Assembly: GCA_902141825.1 (NCBI GenBank) | Contig: CABFPG010000011.1 | Coordinates: 62,001 to 126,000 of the forward strand | DNA length: 64,000 bases | Direction of reading: 5' to 3' | Source: Thalassocella blandensis | Lineage (GTDB): Bacteria > Pseudomonadota > Gammaproteobacteria > Pseudomonadales > Cellvibrionaceae | Shown: piece after piece, positions 40,512 through 50,446 of the stretch | Layout of the letters: each line of letters opens with the position of its first letter | Numbering within the stretch: position 1 is the stretch's first letter | Position numbers and translations under genes: made by a program | Notes under the pieces: generated by a model | What the model was told of the DNA's origin: nothing | The model's input: only the letters and a program-made list of their open reading frames with translations | The model's database searches: none

Positions 40512-41600
40512 CTAAGCCAACACCCGAGGTTCAATTTCCAGCCTGACCAAAAATTTATCCCAAACACTTTTTTCTATCGCTTCGGCCAATCTCATAATAC
40601 GGCTTACCGGCTCTTTATTTGGATTAACCAACACCAGGGCTTGCTTATCGTGCACCCCAACCCCTTCCAACATCCGCCCCTTCCATCCCGCCTGATCAAT
40701 TAGCCAAGCTGCGGCCAATTTCACATCGCCGGATTCAAGCACGTAATGCACAACCTCTGGATGCTTATGTTCTATTTGGATAAATTGATCTCGACTGACC
40801 ACCGGGTTTTTAAAAAAGCTCCCGGCATTAGGGATACTCAATGGATCTGGCAACTTTTCAGACCGTACTTTCACGACTGCATTGAAGACATCACGCGGCG
40901 TAGGGGTTTTAATTCCTGCATCTTGCAAGGCGCTTTTTAATGCAGGGTAATCCACTTTGACATTCGCGCGCCGACTGAGACGTAAACTCACTTCGAGAAT
41001 AATATATTCGCCGTTAGCCTCACGCTTAAAAACGCTGTCGCGATACCCAAATTGGCAGCGCTCTATATCGAACTCTTCAGTTTCCAGGGATTCAATATTT
41101 AATGCTCGCAGTGACACAAAAACGTCATTAAGCTCCACGCCATAAGCCCCGATGTTCTGAATAGGCGCAGACCCCACATTACCTGGAATTAGGGCTAAAT
41201 TTTCCAACCCGTATAAGGATTGATTGACACAATGCTCCACCAGTTCATGCCAGTTTTCCCCTGCACCAGCTTGAACTAACACCTCTTGAGATGAACCTTC
41301 CTGAAATGCACCTTCCTGAGACGAACCTTCCTGAGACAATTCCTGCCCAGATAATCCTAGAAGAGACTCCACCCGGAACCCTTTTATTAACGGCTGCACC
41401 AGCAAGCCCGCTACCTTTTCACCAAGCAACACATTTGAACCCGCGCCAAGTATTTTAATTTCAAGCCGGTTTTTCTTTGCCCACATAATCGCCGAGATTA
41501 AGTCTTCTTTCGATTGGGCACGATAGAAATATTGCGCAACGGAGGGAACCGCCAGCGTGTTAAAAGGTTGTAGATTGACGTTAGGTTCGGGATAAATCAT
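40512..41600 (-). CDS. murB: UDP-N-acetylenolpyruvoylglucosamine reductase with internal repeat insertion
   Basis: The 362-residue type I MurB has AGSNVLLGEKVAGLLV, YGLENLALIPGNVGSAPIQN, catalytic Ser in PNAGSFFKNPVV, and C-terminal RLEIEPRVL. It makes UDP-MurNAc using FAD and NADPH. An extra segment at about residues 87-107 (SQEGSSQEGAFQEG then SSQEVLV) is built from five-residue repeats encoded by a 15-base tandem DNA repeat. It sits between two strands of the FAD domain, before VQAGAGENWHELVEHC, and is probably a tolerated surface loop. The start is three bases after the phosphatase stop. Confidence 0.96.
   Translation of the reverse strand: MIYPEPNVNLQPFNTLAVPSVAQYFYRAQSKEDLISAIMWAKKNRLEIKILGAGSNVLLGEKVAGLLVQPLIKGFRVESLLGLSGQELSQEGSSQEGAFQEGSSQEVLVQAGAGENWHELVEHCVNQSLYGLENLALIPGNVGSAPIQNIGAYGVELNDVFVSLRALNIESLETEEFDIERCQFGYRDSVFKREANGEYIILEVSLRLSRRANVKVDYPALKSALQDAGIKTPTPRDVFNAVVKVRSEKLPDPLSIPNAGSFFKNPVVSRDQFIQIEHKHPEVVHYVLESGDVKLAAAWLIDQAGWKGRMLEGVGVHDKQALVLVNPNKEPVSRIMRLAEAIEKSVWDKFLVRLEIEPRVLA
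41281..41345 (-). repeat. 15-base tandem repeat inside murB
   Basis: Units of the form GAYGAACCTTCCTGA (plus strand) repeat about three to four times with few changes, giving QEGSS-type five-residue repeats in frame. It may be a variable-number site. Confidence 0.75.
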
Positions 41601-41603
41601 AGC

Positions 41604-42089
41604 TTACGCATTTTGCTTTAGCTGCCTCAACAACCCCTCACAGGCGTCTTCCACTAAATCCAAAACCAATTCAAAACCACGCGCACCGCCATGATAAGGG
41701 TCTGGCACTACATCGTATTCGGTTTGTGTGCCGAAAGACAAAAAGAGCCCTAAATACCCGGTATAATCTTGTGGTTTCAGCGCCTGCAGATCCTGCAGAT
41801 CCTGCAGATTGTCATGATCCATTGCGAGAATATAATCAAAATTTTCAAAATCTTCACGAGTTACCTGGCGACCACGCAACTCTGAAAGATTATACCCTCG
41901 CCTGGCCGCAGCAGCAGAGGTTCGCGCATCCGGCGGCTCATCAATATGCCAGCCAGAGGTCCCGGCTGAATCCACACTAATTACATGCTGTAACTGTTGA
42001 TCATCCACCATCTTCTGAAAGATGCCGTGCGCCGTTGGAGAACGACAAATATTCCCCAGACACACAAATAATACACTCGTGTTTTTCAT
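41604..42089 (-). CDS. Low-molecular-weight protein tyrosine phosphatase
   Basis: The 161-residue protein has the active-site loop VCLGNICRSPTAHGIF (Cys-x5-Arg) near the N-terminus and the general-acid VPDPYHGGARGF near the C-terminus. Such enzymes remove phosphate from tyrosine kinases or other targets. A 9-base perfect triplet repeat (41783-41809) encodes LQDLQDLQ in the middle. It lies between kdsB and murB, a common placement. Confidence 0.95.
   Translation of the reverse strand: MKNTSVLFVCLGNICRSPTAHGIFQKMVDDQQLQHVISVDSAGTSGWHIDEPPDARTSAAAARRGYNLSELRGRQVTREDFENFDYILAMDHDNLQDLQDLQALKPQDYTGYLGLFLSFGTQTEYDVVPDPYHGGARGFELVLDLVEDACEGLLRQLKQNA
41783..41809 (-). repeat. Three perfect copies of CCTGCAGAT inside the phosphatase gene
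   Basis: The 9-base unit is repeated three times without change, encoding the (DLQ) repeat on the minus strand. PstI-like CTGCAG occurs in each unit. Confidence 0.85.
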
Positions 42090-42131
42090 AATTTCTTTTT
42101 ACTTTTTGCGTAAAACATAATTGCGTTTAAA

Positions 42132-42887
42132 TTATTGAAACATCTGGTTTATTCGCACCAGATCCGCTGGTGTATCGATACCACCCGGCACCACCTCACA
42201 CGCCTCTTGCACATGAATCTTATGGCCGTTATACAGCACCCGCAGCTGCTCCAGCTTTTCCAACTGCTCAAGTGGCGCCATCGGCCAGGTAACAAACTCA
42301 TTCAACAACTTAACTCGGTATGCATAAATGCCGATGTGGCGCAGGGCAAGATTATTATTTGCCAACTGTGGCGGTTTATGACTGTAACCTTCTCTAACCC
42401 AGGGAATGCTTGCTCGAGAAAAATACAAAGCAAGACCATGGACGTCCGCGACAACTTTCACAATATTTGGGTCGAACACCTGGTCGATATCTTCAATTTT
42501 TTCGCACAAAGTTGCCACGCTGGCATCCGGCGCAGCAATCAAATTCTCGGCTACCTGATCAATCACCACCGGCGGGATTAATGGCTCATCACCCTGAACA
42601 TTTATCACGATATCGGTTTCTTTCAACTGCAACTGCTGCGCAACTTCCTGAAGTCGATCTGTGCCGGACTCGTGATCCGCACGCGTCATACAACACTTCC
42701 CGCCAAACCCGACAACAACATCATGGATACGCTGATCATCTGTCGCCACAATGACTTCATCCGCCTGACTTTCTAAAGCTCTCTGATAAACCCGCTCAAT
42801 CATGGGCTTACCAGCGATATCCGCCAAAGGTTTTGCGGGTAAACGTTGCGAAGCATAGCGTGCTGGAATTACTACAATAAACGACAT
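42132..42887 (-). CDS. kdsB: 3-deoxy-manno-octulosonate cytidylyltransferase
   Basis: The 251-residue protein has the nucleotidyltransferase entry [32 protein letters not shown], and the conserved [12 protein letters not shown]. It makes CMP-Kdo for lipopolysaccharide. It follows lpxK by 25 bases. Confidence 0.97.
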   Translation of the reverse strand: MSFIVVIPARYASQRLPAKPLADIAGKPMIERVYQRALESQADEVIVATDDQRIHDVVVGFGGKCCMTRADHESGTDRLQEVAQQLQLKETDIVINVQGDEPLIPPVVIDQVAENLIAAPDASVATLCEKIEDIDQVFDPNIVKVVADVHGLALYFSRASIPWVREGYSHKPPQLANNNLALRHIGIYAYRVKLLNEFVTWPMAPLEQLEKLEQLRVLYNGHKIHVQEACEVVPGGIDTPADLVRINQMFQ

Positions 42888-42912
42888 GATTTTATACTCG
42901 ATTTTTTATTGA

Positions 42913-44031
42913 TTACTTAATGCTGCCACTATCCGAGTGAGGCGAGCGCGAGCCATTTACGCGACTTTTCTCATCAATACAGCGATCGATAGCGTGATTA
43001 AAGGCCTTTAACCATTCAACACTGATAACCATTTCTACATTAAGTTGAAACCAGTTATCTTTGGCAAATTTCTGGCATTTTACGGCGTCCTTTTCCGTCA
43101 TTATGACGGGAGCACCCTGCAGACCATCAAAATCTGTTGCTTGAAACCAGTGATGATCAGCAAATATTCGCGCAGAAAAAGCAACACCAAGATTCTTTAA
43201 TGTGGCAAAAAAGCGCTGCGGATTGCCGATACCGGCGACAGCAACCACATTGCGTAGAGAACGCAAAAAGTCCAATGAAACAAGATCTCCGCTAGCAAGG
43301 TTTGTAAGACTCACCGGACTCAAACCTATGGATTCCACATTCACACCAGAGCTTGAATCGTCATCTCGCTGTTGATATGGCTTTAGCAGCCACCGCTCAA
43401 TCGAATGATGCTGAGACTTTCCATTGATCAACACCCAGTCAACACTAGCGCAGCGGTCAGGTAATTCCCTTAAGGGTCCAACTGGCAACTGATGCCCATT
43501 ACCAAACCCTCTCGCCCCATCCACAAGCAGAACCTCGAAATCCCGGTGCATACGATAGTGCTGCATACCATCATCCGCCAAAATGACATCACAACCACTC
43601 GCTTCCAAAAGCGCTATGGCATCCAGACGATCTTCAGCAACCGCAACAAAACAATGGGTACGAGAATAAATCAGAAATGGTTCATCACCGGCTTGATCCA
43701 GGGTTGTATTTTCATCAACGACGAGGGCGACCTTGCTTTTTCGCCCATACCCCCGAGAGACAACCCCCACCTTTTTCCCCAGGGATTGTAAATATAATGT
43801 AATGGCAATGATCGTAGGTGTTTTTCCAGTACCACCTACCGTTACATTCCCTATCACTACGACGGGAATTGAAGGCCGCGCCCTGGATTGCGCATTAATG
43901 TATTGCTGCTTTCGCCTTCGCGCAACAAAAGAGAAAAGCACCTCTAATGGATACAAACAGTAGAGCCACCCCGGTTTGGAATACCAGCGTCGCTCCACTG
44001 CGCTGGCAAGCTTTTCTCCCAGTGCTGCCAT
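42913..44031 (-). CDS. lpxK: Tetraacyldisaccharide 4'-kinase
   Basis: The 372-residue protein has the Walker A VIGNVTVGGTGKTPTIIAI, an N-terminal membrane anchor (about 20-40), and DVILADDGMQHYRMHRDFEV. It phosphorylates the lipid A precursor on the inner membrane. Its ATG shares one base with the exbD stop (TAATG), so the genes are translationally coupled. Confidence 0.97.
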   Translation of the reverse strand: MAALGEKLASAVERRWYSKPGWLYCLYPLEVLFSFVARRRKQQYINAQSRARPSIPVVVIGNVTVGGTGKTPTIIAITLYLQSLGKKVGVVSRGYGRKSKVALVVDENTTLDQAGDEPFLIYSRTHCFVAVAEDRLDAIALLEASGCDVILADDGMQHYRMHRDFEVLLVDGARGFGNGHQLPVGPLRELPDRCASVDWVLINGKSQHHSIERWLLKPYQQRDDDSSSGVNVESIGLSPVSLTNLASGDLVSLDFLRSLRNVVAVAGIGNPQRFFATLKNLGVAFSARIFADHHWFQATDFDGLQGAPVIMTEKDAVKCQKFAKDNWFQLNVEMVISVEWLKAFNHAIDRCIDEKSRVNGSRSPHSDSGSIK

Positions 44032-44459
44032 TATTCCTCAATTTCTTCGGCTGGCGTACGAGCTGTCATACTGATATTAACAAAGCCCTCCTGACCAGCG
44101 ACATCCATTACACTGATTATTGACTGGTAGGACGCATTGGCATCTCCAGTGATAATAAAAGGAACCTTTGTATTGCCACCGGACGCTTCCTGCAATGCTC
44201 TGCGCAGAGTTTCCAATTGATTATTAATGAGCTTATTTCCATTCACGGAATATGCGCCATTTGCATCAATCACCACTTCAACTTTTTCACTTGGTTGTGC
44301 CGGTGCGCTGCCTGTTGCTTCAGGCAAATCAACTTCCAAATGACTTTCTTTCGTAAAGGTTGTGGACACCATAAAGAAAATCAGTAACAGAAATACCACA
44401 TCGATTAACGGCGTTAAATTAATAGGGTCTTCGGCTTTTACCTGACGTTTAAACTGCAT
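44031..44459 (-). CDS. exbD: ExbD/TolR-family proton-channel subunit
   Basis: The 142-residue protein has one membrane segment (residues about 15-35) with INLTPLIDVVFLLLIFFMVS, including the proton-pathway Asp. The rest is periplasmic. With ExbB it powers TonB or a related envelope function. Its neighbours suggest it may serve an envelope role other than the TonB receptor here. Confidence 0.94.
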   Translation of the reverse strand: MQFKRQVKAEDPINLTPLIDVVFLLLIFFMVSTTFTKESHLEVDLPEATGSAPAQPSEKVEVVIDANGAYSVNGNKLINNQLETLRRALQEASGGNTKVPFIITGDANASYQSIISVMDVAGQEGFVNISMTARTPAEEIEE

Positions 44460-44491
44460 GTCGATACCTATCGCATTCTATTGGCGTTGTT

Positions 44492-45121
44492 TTAACTGAC
44501 TTTTAAATCGACACGACGATCACTGTGCAGGGCATCGACTAACTTCACCGCCTCCTGCTCCATGGTCACGACAATAGAATCCACTCGACGCACGAAAAAT
44601 CTGTGAGATATCATGGCCGGTATACCAACAAACAACCCAGCAGCCGTTGTATACAGCGCTTCGGAAATCCCACCAGCAAGAACCGATGCATTGCCAGCGC
44701 CTTCTAGATTCAGATTATTAAAAACGTTGATCATACCCATAACGGTCCCCAACAATCCCAATAACGGAGCAATTGCTGCAATTGTTCCCAATACACCCAG
44801 GAAACGCTCCAAATCGTGGATCACCTGACTGGCAGCCTCTTCGATACTGTCTTTCATAACATCACGACCATGGCGGGAGTTACTCAAGCCGGCGGCCAAA
44901 ATTCGACCAAGTTGAGAAGAGCGACGCAACAATTTCAAACGCTCGCTATCCAATTCATTATCACGAATCCAGCTCCAAACCTGACCCAATTGGGTTTTAG
45001 GCACGATCTTGCTCGGATTTAAGGTCCAAAAACGTTCGACCGTAATCGCAATGACTGCGACGGAGCAGATAAGAATCGGCCACATCAACAAGCCGCCAGC
45101 TGCAATAATTTGTTCCACAGT
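44492..45121 (-). CDS. exbB: ExbB/TolQ/MotA-family proton-channel protein
   Basis: The protein is 209 residues from GTG 45121, which is seven bases after GGGGAG; an earlier TTG lacks such a site. It has three membrane segments, with LGVLGTIAAIAPLLGLLGTV characteristic of the family. It pairs with the exbD product downstream (32 bases between). Confidence 0.94.
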   Translation of the reverse strand, partial: TVEQIIAAGGLLMWPILICSVAVIAITVERFWTLNPSKIVPKTQLGQVWSWIRDNELDSERLKLLRRSSQLGRILAAGLSNSRHGRDVMKDSIEEAASQVIHDLERFLGVLGTIAAIAPLLGLLGTVMGMINVFNNLNLEGAGNASVLAGGISEALYTTAAGLFVGIPAMISHRFFVRRVDSIVVTMEQEAVKLVDALHSDRRVDLKVS

Positions 45122-45282
45122 TTTACTCCCCAATAGGACTACTTAACAGCGGCGTATCATACCCCATTCAACCAAGTGACAAAACTCTAATACCTTGTCT
45201 TAAAACGCTTTTTTGGAAACTTAAAATTATTTTTCACAATTCAAAACGACTAATTATTGAGCACCCGTTATGGGATTCAACT

Positions 45283-47799
45283 TTAATTTTGCGCTCTAAA
45301 CCAAAGCCGTGCTTGACGCTCCCGCTCACTGACCACCTCCAACTGTTCTGTCACTGCATTAAACTTCAAGCTAATTGCCCCGTCGCTGGCAGTATTCCAT
45401 AAGGTACTCCCCGCATCACGGTAGCGCGCAACTATCTCTGCGGAAGGATGATGGTAGCGATTACGATAGCCAGCGCTAAAAATAACGTGTGTCGGTGACA
45501 GATGATTCACAAACGCTTTTGATGACGAACTTTTACTGCCATGATGAGGCGCTATCAGCACGTCGATGTCACTAGGAAGTACTCCGGATGCCAATAAAAA
45601 CCGCTCAACTTTATTTTCAATATCGCCAGTAAATAAAAGCGTTTTGCCATAGGCCCGTACCAGCAATACACATGACTGATTATTACGTTGCGTTTCCTCC
45701 TGAGCTTGCAAAGTATCTATCGGCCAAAGAACCGTGAAATCAAATTCACCCTTCTTCCACTGCTGTCCAGACACACAGAACCGATGTTGATTTAATCCTT
45801 GTTTCATCGCATACGGCTTCTCAGTCACATCGCCTGGCCTCTTTAAGGTGGACAGCCCGTCTTTATCACTGCCAGCCAATTCAATGCTAGACGCCAACAT
45901 CTGCAACTCCCCCTCAAGCGCCCCACTAATGATTTCCCGCGGAGGAAACTGTTCGACAATAGCCGCCAAACCACCTGCATGATCATTATCCCCATGACTC
46001 ACTAGCAGAGTATCCAGATGCTTTACTTGTGCGTGACGCATAAAGGGAATCACAACTCTTTCCCCCAAATTAAAGTTTTCTGAAAACCGCGCACCAGTGT
46101 CGTATTGAAGACTATAGATTCGATCTGCGCCATCATTGGCCAAAACAGAAACTGCCAAACCCTGCCCCACATCCAGCACCACTATACGATCTCGGTGAGC
46201 TGAAGGGTGAAAAGCCACACTGAACAACACAACAAGTACAGGCAACTGACACCGTAATCGCCAAGGCAGCAAAATGACGATCACAAAAACGGGCACTAGA
46301 AAAACGATCCAGCCCAGATGTAAGGGCGATTGATATAAGTTCGCGCGCGAGGACACAAAAGAAAGCAGCAGCCACACACCATGCATTACACTTTCAGCCA
46401 CTTGAAACAACAGCGCAGCAAAACTCTCACTTAAGCCACATACCAGCGCACCTGCTAAAAGAAAGGGTATACAGCAGAAAGACACTACTGGCACCACGAT
46501 TAAATTCACCAAAGGCGCGACCAATGATACTGGCAAGCCGAGCGCTAATAAGGGTACCAGCAAACCAACAAACACCACCCACTGCGCTTTAATCAACGTC
46601 TTCCATTTTTGCTCCACCAAAGTTCGATGACTGAAGCAAAACAGCAGGCAAAACACCGCGGTAAAACTCAACCAAAATCCAGCCTGTAAAAATGCGAACG
46701 GGTTTATTAGTACAACCACAATAGCCACAACCAGCAACCAAAAGAAAATACTGACTCTCCAACCCGTGACGTATGCCAGGTTAATAAGCCCGATAAACAA
46801 TAAGGCGCGTTGCGTTGGAATGGAGAAGTCAGCCAGCACAGCGTAAAAACACGCTGCGCTAAAACACATAAAACTGGGAAGCAGTCGTAGAATAAATGGC
46901 CGAGTCTGCCACATTATTAAAGGGATAAATAAGCGGGAACAGAAAAATGCAAACATCGCAACCAGGCCGATATGCAGCCCCGATATGGCCATGAGATGCG
47001 TTGTCCCAGTGCGATTCAAGACATCCCATTGAGAACTACTGATGTCAGACTTATCTCCGATTAATAATGCCTGCAACAAGCTGTGATATACGCTGGGCTG
47101 CTGTGAATCCGCCAGAGAAGACTTTAACTTACCCGCCAAAAGGTGGCGCAGCCGATCAACACTCCAGCCCTGAGCGGAGCGCAGCCTGGTTGCCTCTTCA
47201 CTATTGTGGATATACCCTGTGGCAAATATATTTTGTTGTAACAACCATGCCTGATAATCGAACCCGCCGGGGTTAACCAGGCCACGAGGTCGCTTTAAAC
47301 GCACGGTTACACGCCAATAATCGCCTGGTAACACTTCCTCCGGCAAAACTGACTTACTGACTTGCGTACTTTTTTTCTCGTCGTATGCACGTCGCCAGGA
47401 CAAACGAACTTTTTTACCCAGGAGACAATTCGGTTCAAACTTGCCACCTTCAGGATCTGTAGCACCTAGCGACAAAACCTCCATAACCTCCGCATTAAAA
47501 CGCGTAAAAGGTTGATTCACATGGGGAATACCTTCGACGCGCAATACAAGTTGAATATTGCGCTGCTCTAAAGATTGAGGCATTTGATTGGAGATAGATT
47601 GGCACAACGAGATATAGCCAATGGCGAAAGCCAAACCAAAGGCCGCAGGAATTCGCAGAAAACGGACACCATGCATGCAGACACAAACAGCAGCGCCCAA
47701 AACGACAGGAAAAAGAGGAATATAGATTGAACAAAAAGCCGGCGAACCCAGTCCGACCAACCATGCTAACAAATAAAATAGCACGCTCCATTGCGCCAC
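45283..47799 (-). CDS. comEC: DNA-uptake channel ComEC/Rec2
   Basis: The 838-residue protein has an N-terminal DUF4131 region, the multi-spanning competence domain (LIGDKSDISSSQWDVLNRTG, then HLMAISGLHIGLVAMFAFF), and a C-terminal metallo-beta-lactamase domain (LLVSHGDNDHAGGLAAIVEQ, APHHGSKSSSSKAF). It is needed for import of transforming DNA. The GTG start follows AGGGAA. It lies divergent from the DUF2062 gene. Confidence 0.95.
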   Translation of the reverse strand: MAQWSVLFYLLAWLVGLGSPAFCSIYIPLFPVVLGAAVCVCMHGVRFLRIPAAFGLAFAIGYISLCQSISNQMPQSLEQRNIQLVLRVEGIPHVNQPFTRFNAEVMEVLSLGATDPEGGKFEPNCLLGKKVRLSWRRAYDEKKSTQVSKSVLPEEVLPGDYWRVTVRLKRPRGLVNPGGFDYQAWLLQQNIFATGYIHNSEEATRLRSAQGWSVDRLRHLLAGKLKSSLADSQQPSVYHSLLQALLIGDKSDISSSQWDVLNRTGTTHLMAISGLHIGLVAMFAFFCSRLFIPLIMWQTRPFILRLLPSFMCFSAACFYAVLADFSIPTQRALLFIGLINLAYVTGWRVSIFFWLLVVAIVVVLINPFAFLQAGFWLSFTAVFCLLFCFSHRTLVEQKWKTLIKAQWVVFVGLLVPLLALGLPVSLVAPLVNLIVVPVVSFCCIPFLLAGALVCGLSESFAALLFQVAESVMHGVWLLLSFVSSRANLYQSPLHLGWIVFLVPVFVIVILLPWRLRCQLPVLVVLFSVAFHPSAHRDRIVVLDVGQGLAVSVLANDGADRIYSLQYDTGARFSENFNLGERVVIPFMRHAQVKHLDTLLVSHGDNDHAGGLAAIVEQFPPREIISGALEGELQMLASSIELAGSDKDGLSTLKRPGDVTEKPYAMKQGLNQHRFCVSGQQWKKGEFDFTVLWPIDTLQAQEETQRNNQSCVLLVRAYGKTLLFTGDIENKVERFLLASGVLPSDIDVLIAPHHGSKSSSSKAFVNHLSPTHVIFSAGYRNRYHHPSAEIVARYRDAGSTLWNTASDGAISLKFNAVTEQLEVVSERERQARLWFRAQN

Positions 47800-47942
47800 A
47801 GTGTCATTCCCTTTTTGTCATCCGGCTAAGAAGTCTATCCTGTGGAGCGATAAAGCGCAAAATACCACAGCTAAAAGTGGAAAAACTCAACCCTTGGCGG
47901 CATAATACTCGCCCTCGAAAACCTGGATTTTAAGATTGTTTC

Positions 47943-48482
47943 ATGCCGCGTAAGATTTTCAAGCGATATCTGCCAGACCCGCATTTGGTGAGGAACAATC
48001 CCGCGCTAAAATTTCTCGGGGTATTGCTTCACGACCCTAATTTATTCCACCTAAATCGCCACTCTGTTTCTGTCGCCTTCTTTGTAGGGTTGTTTGTCGC
48101 CTTTCTTCCAATCCCCATGCAAATCCCTCTGGCAGCACTCGGCGCATTAGTGTTTCGATGTAACCTGCCAATATCCATAGCCTTAGTATGGATAAGTAAT
48201 CCGCTGACGTTTCCCTTTATATTTTTCGTATGCTACAAATTCGGCTCTCGAATTTTGCAACTGCCAGAGCGGAAATTTCATTTTGAACTTTCATTAGATT
48301 GGCTGACGTCTGAGTTTCTCCAGATTTGGGAACCGCTCCTATTGGGCTGCCTGCTGGCAAGTTTATTTTTTAGCTGTGCCGGGTACATTATGATTCAGTG
48401 GACCTGGCGCTGGCACGTAGTTAAACGCTGGGAGAAACGTAAGCTAAAAAAACTAAAACAACAAACCGAAGCAGACGATTAA
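47943..48482 (+). CDS. DUF2062 membrane protein
   Basis: The 179-residue protein has the DUF2062 pattern HDPNLFHLNRHSVSVAFFVG, FVAFLPIPMQIPLAALGALV, and NLPISIALVWISNPLTF, with three to four membrane segments and a basic C-terminal tail. The function of the family is not established. It converges with lolE (one base between the stops). Confidence 0.85.
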   Translation: MPRKIFKRYLPDPHLVRNNPALKFLGVLLHDPNLFHLNRHSVSVAFFVGLFVAFLPIPMQIPLAALGALVFRCNLPISIALVWISNPLTFPFIFFVCYKFGSRILQLPERKFHFELSLDWLTSEFLQIWEPLLLGCLLASLFFSCAGYIMIQWTWRWHVVKRWEKRKLKKLKQQTEADD

Positions 48483-48483
48483 A

Positions 48484-49719
48484 TTATTCATATCGCAAGG
48501 CTTCAGCAGGCTGCACCCGGCTCGCCTTCCACGCGGGGTACAAAGTTGCCAACACACTCATACCAATAGCCGTTCCCGCGACATACACCACATCATCCAA
48601 ACGTATTTCACTGGGTAAATAGGTTAATGGGTAAACGTCTGACTTTAAGAATTGTACGTTAAACAATGCTTCAATACCTGAAACAACCGGCTGTAATACA
48701 AACGAAAATCCACAGCCCAAAAAGAGCCCCAACAAAGTCCCTATAACTCCTATGCCACACCCTTGAATGATAAAAATAGCCATTACCTGCCGCGTGCTGG
48801 CGCCCAAAGTACGCAAGATGGCAATATCACCCCGCTTATCCACGACCACAAGAACCAGCGTGGACACCACATTAAATGCAGCAATTGCTACTATCAACGA
48901 CATTAGCAGGCCCACCAGATTCTTCGACATATGAATCGCCTGGTATAAATTCCAATGTGTTCTTGTCCAATTATTGCCGTAATAACCGGGCCCCAACTCA
49001 GAAACCACCTTATAAACAACGTTTGGTGCAGCAAACAAATCTTTTAATTTCAATCGCATACCACTGACAACACCCTCTTCGCCCGCAAGCTTTGCTGCAT
49101 GCTGCAGAGACGTTAATGCCAGACTGGCATCTAGTTCAGTTTTGGATTCCACCACACCACCCAGCTCAAGATAAGCAATTTCCGGGGTGCCAGCGGTTGA
49201 GTGCGTATTGGGAATAATGACCATGATATTTTCGCCGACTGTAGCACCCAACGCCTCTGCTATTCCTTTGCCTAGCAACAATAAGGGCTCCCCCTGCTCC
49301 AGACGCTGCAATACGTCTGCGGCAATATTCTCGTTAATAAGCGACACGTGTTGCTCCGCCTGAGGGTCGAAGCCGTAAAGCATTGTGGCAGAAGTATTAC
49401 CGCGAAAGCTGACTAGTCCATTTAATTGCACAAAAGGAGCTGCTGCCGAAATTTCAGGGTCCGCCTCTAATGAGGCTTTAAGTGCCTGCCAATCCTCTAT
49501 CCCCTGATAGTGATGAATAGATGCTTGAGGAACCAAGCCTAAAATCCGCTGCCGCAACTCTTTGTCAAAACCATTCATGACGGACAACACAAGAATCAGC
49601 AAACCAACCCCTACCGTGAGACCAAGCATGGATACCCGAGAAAGGAATGCGACAGACTGGGATTTACGTCGAGCACCGACATAACGAAACCCAATAAAAA
49701 AAGAAAGCGGCTTACTCAT
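48484..49719 (-). CDS. lolE: Lipoprotein-releasing ABC transporter permease LolE
   Basis: The 411-residue protein has one N-terminal membrane segment, a large periplasmic domain, and three C-terminal segments ending in VATLYPAWKASRVQPAEALRYE split across residues 390-411. It starts by overlapping the lolD stop by four bases. It releases outer-membrane lipoproteins to LolA. Confidence 0.95.
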   Translation of the reverse strand: MSKPLSFFIGFRYVGARRKSQSVAFLSRVSMLGLTVGVGLLILVLSVMNGFDKELRQRILGLVPQASIHHYQGIEDWQALKASLEADPEISAAAPFVQLNGLVSFRGNTSATMLYGFDPQAEQHVSLINENIAADVLQRLEQGEPLLLLGKGIAEALGATVGENIMVIIPNTHSTAGTPEIAYLELGGVVESKTELDASLALTSLQHAAKLAGEEGVVSGMRLKLKDLFAAPNVVYKVVSELGPGYYGNNWTRTHWNLYQAIHMSKNLVGLLMSLIVAIAAFNVVSTLVLVVVDKRGDIAILRTLGASTRQVMAIFIIQGCGIGVIGTLLGLFLGCGFSFVLQPVVSGIEALFNVQFLKSDVYPLTYLPSEIRLDDVVYVAGTAIGMSVLATLYPAWKASRVQPAEALRYE

Positions 49720-50402
49720 GACAGCTTATTCAAAACCCCATCTGCCAACTCATATACTTCATCCATAGTTTTGGCAAATTGCTCATCATGCGTCACAACA
49801 ATAAAACTGGTAGAAACGGTTTCACTCAGTTTTTGCATTAAAGCTTGAATAGCAGCGGCGTTTTTCGCATCCAGATTTCCCGTCGGTTCATCCATCAATA
49901 CACAAGCAGGAGCATTGGCTAAAGCACGTGCAATCGCAACCCGTTGCCGCTCGCCCCCGGATAATTCTGCAGGCTTATGTTCGGCACGATTCTCAAGACC
50001 GACCTCCCGCAATAAATCCATCGCTTTCTGCTGAGCTCGTGGTTTATTCTCACCAGCAATAAACAAAGGCATCATCACGTTTTCAATCGCGCTGAACTCT
50101 GGCAGCAAGTGATGAAACTGGTAAACAAATCCCATAGACTGATTACGAATATCACCTCGTTTATTTTCACTCAAACGAGAAAAAGCACTACCCAACACTT
50201 CAACCTCACCCGAATTTGGCTTATCCAAACCGCCCAAAATATTTAGCAAGGTGCTCTTGCCGCTGCCGGAGGCACCAACAATGGCGATGTGCTGCGAGGG
50301 TTCAACCCTGAGGTTTACGCCTTTTAGCACCTCTACAGTTTGCGGTCCCTCATCGTAACTTTTTATGACGTCTTTGCATGTCAAAACTGAACTTGCTGAC
50401 AT
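49716..50402 (-). CDS. lolD: Lipoprotein-releasing ABC transporter ATPase LolD
   Basis: The 228-residue ATPase has Walker A IVGASGSGKSTLLNILGGLD, signature LSGGERQRVAIARALA, and Walker B ACVLMDEPTGNLD. It powers the LolC/LolE permeases that flank it. Confidence 0.97.
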   Translation of the reverse strand: MSASSVLTCKDVIKSYDEGPQTVEVLKGVNLRVEPSQHIAIVGASGSGKSTLLNILGGLDKPNSGEVEVLGSAFSRLSENKRGDIRNQSMGFVYQFHHLLPEFSAIENVMMPLFIAGENKPRAQQKAMDLLREVGLENRAEHKPAELSGGERQRVAIARALANAPACVLMDEPTGNLDAKNAAAIQALMQKLSETVSTSFIVVTHDEQFAKTMDEVYELADGVLNKLS

Positions 50403-50446
50403 TGATATCCCCAGTTCCTAATTTTCTTTGTATTCAAAGCGAATGA

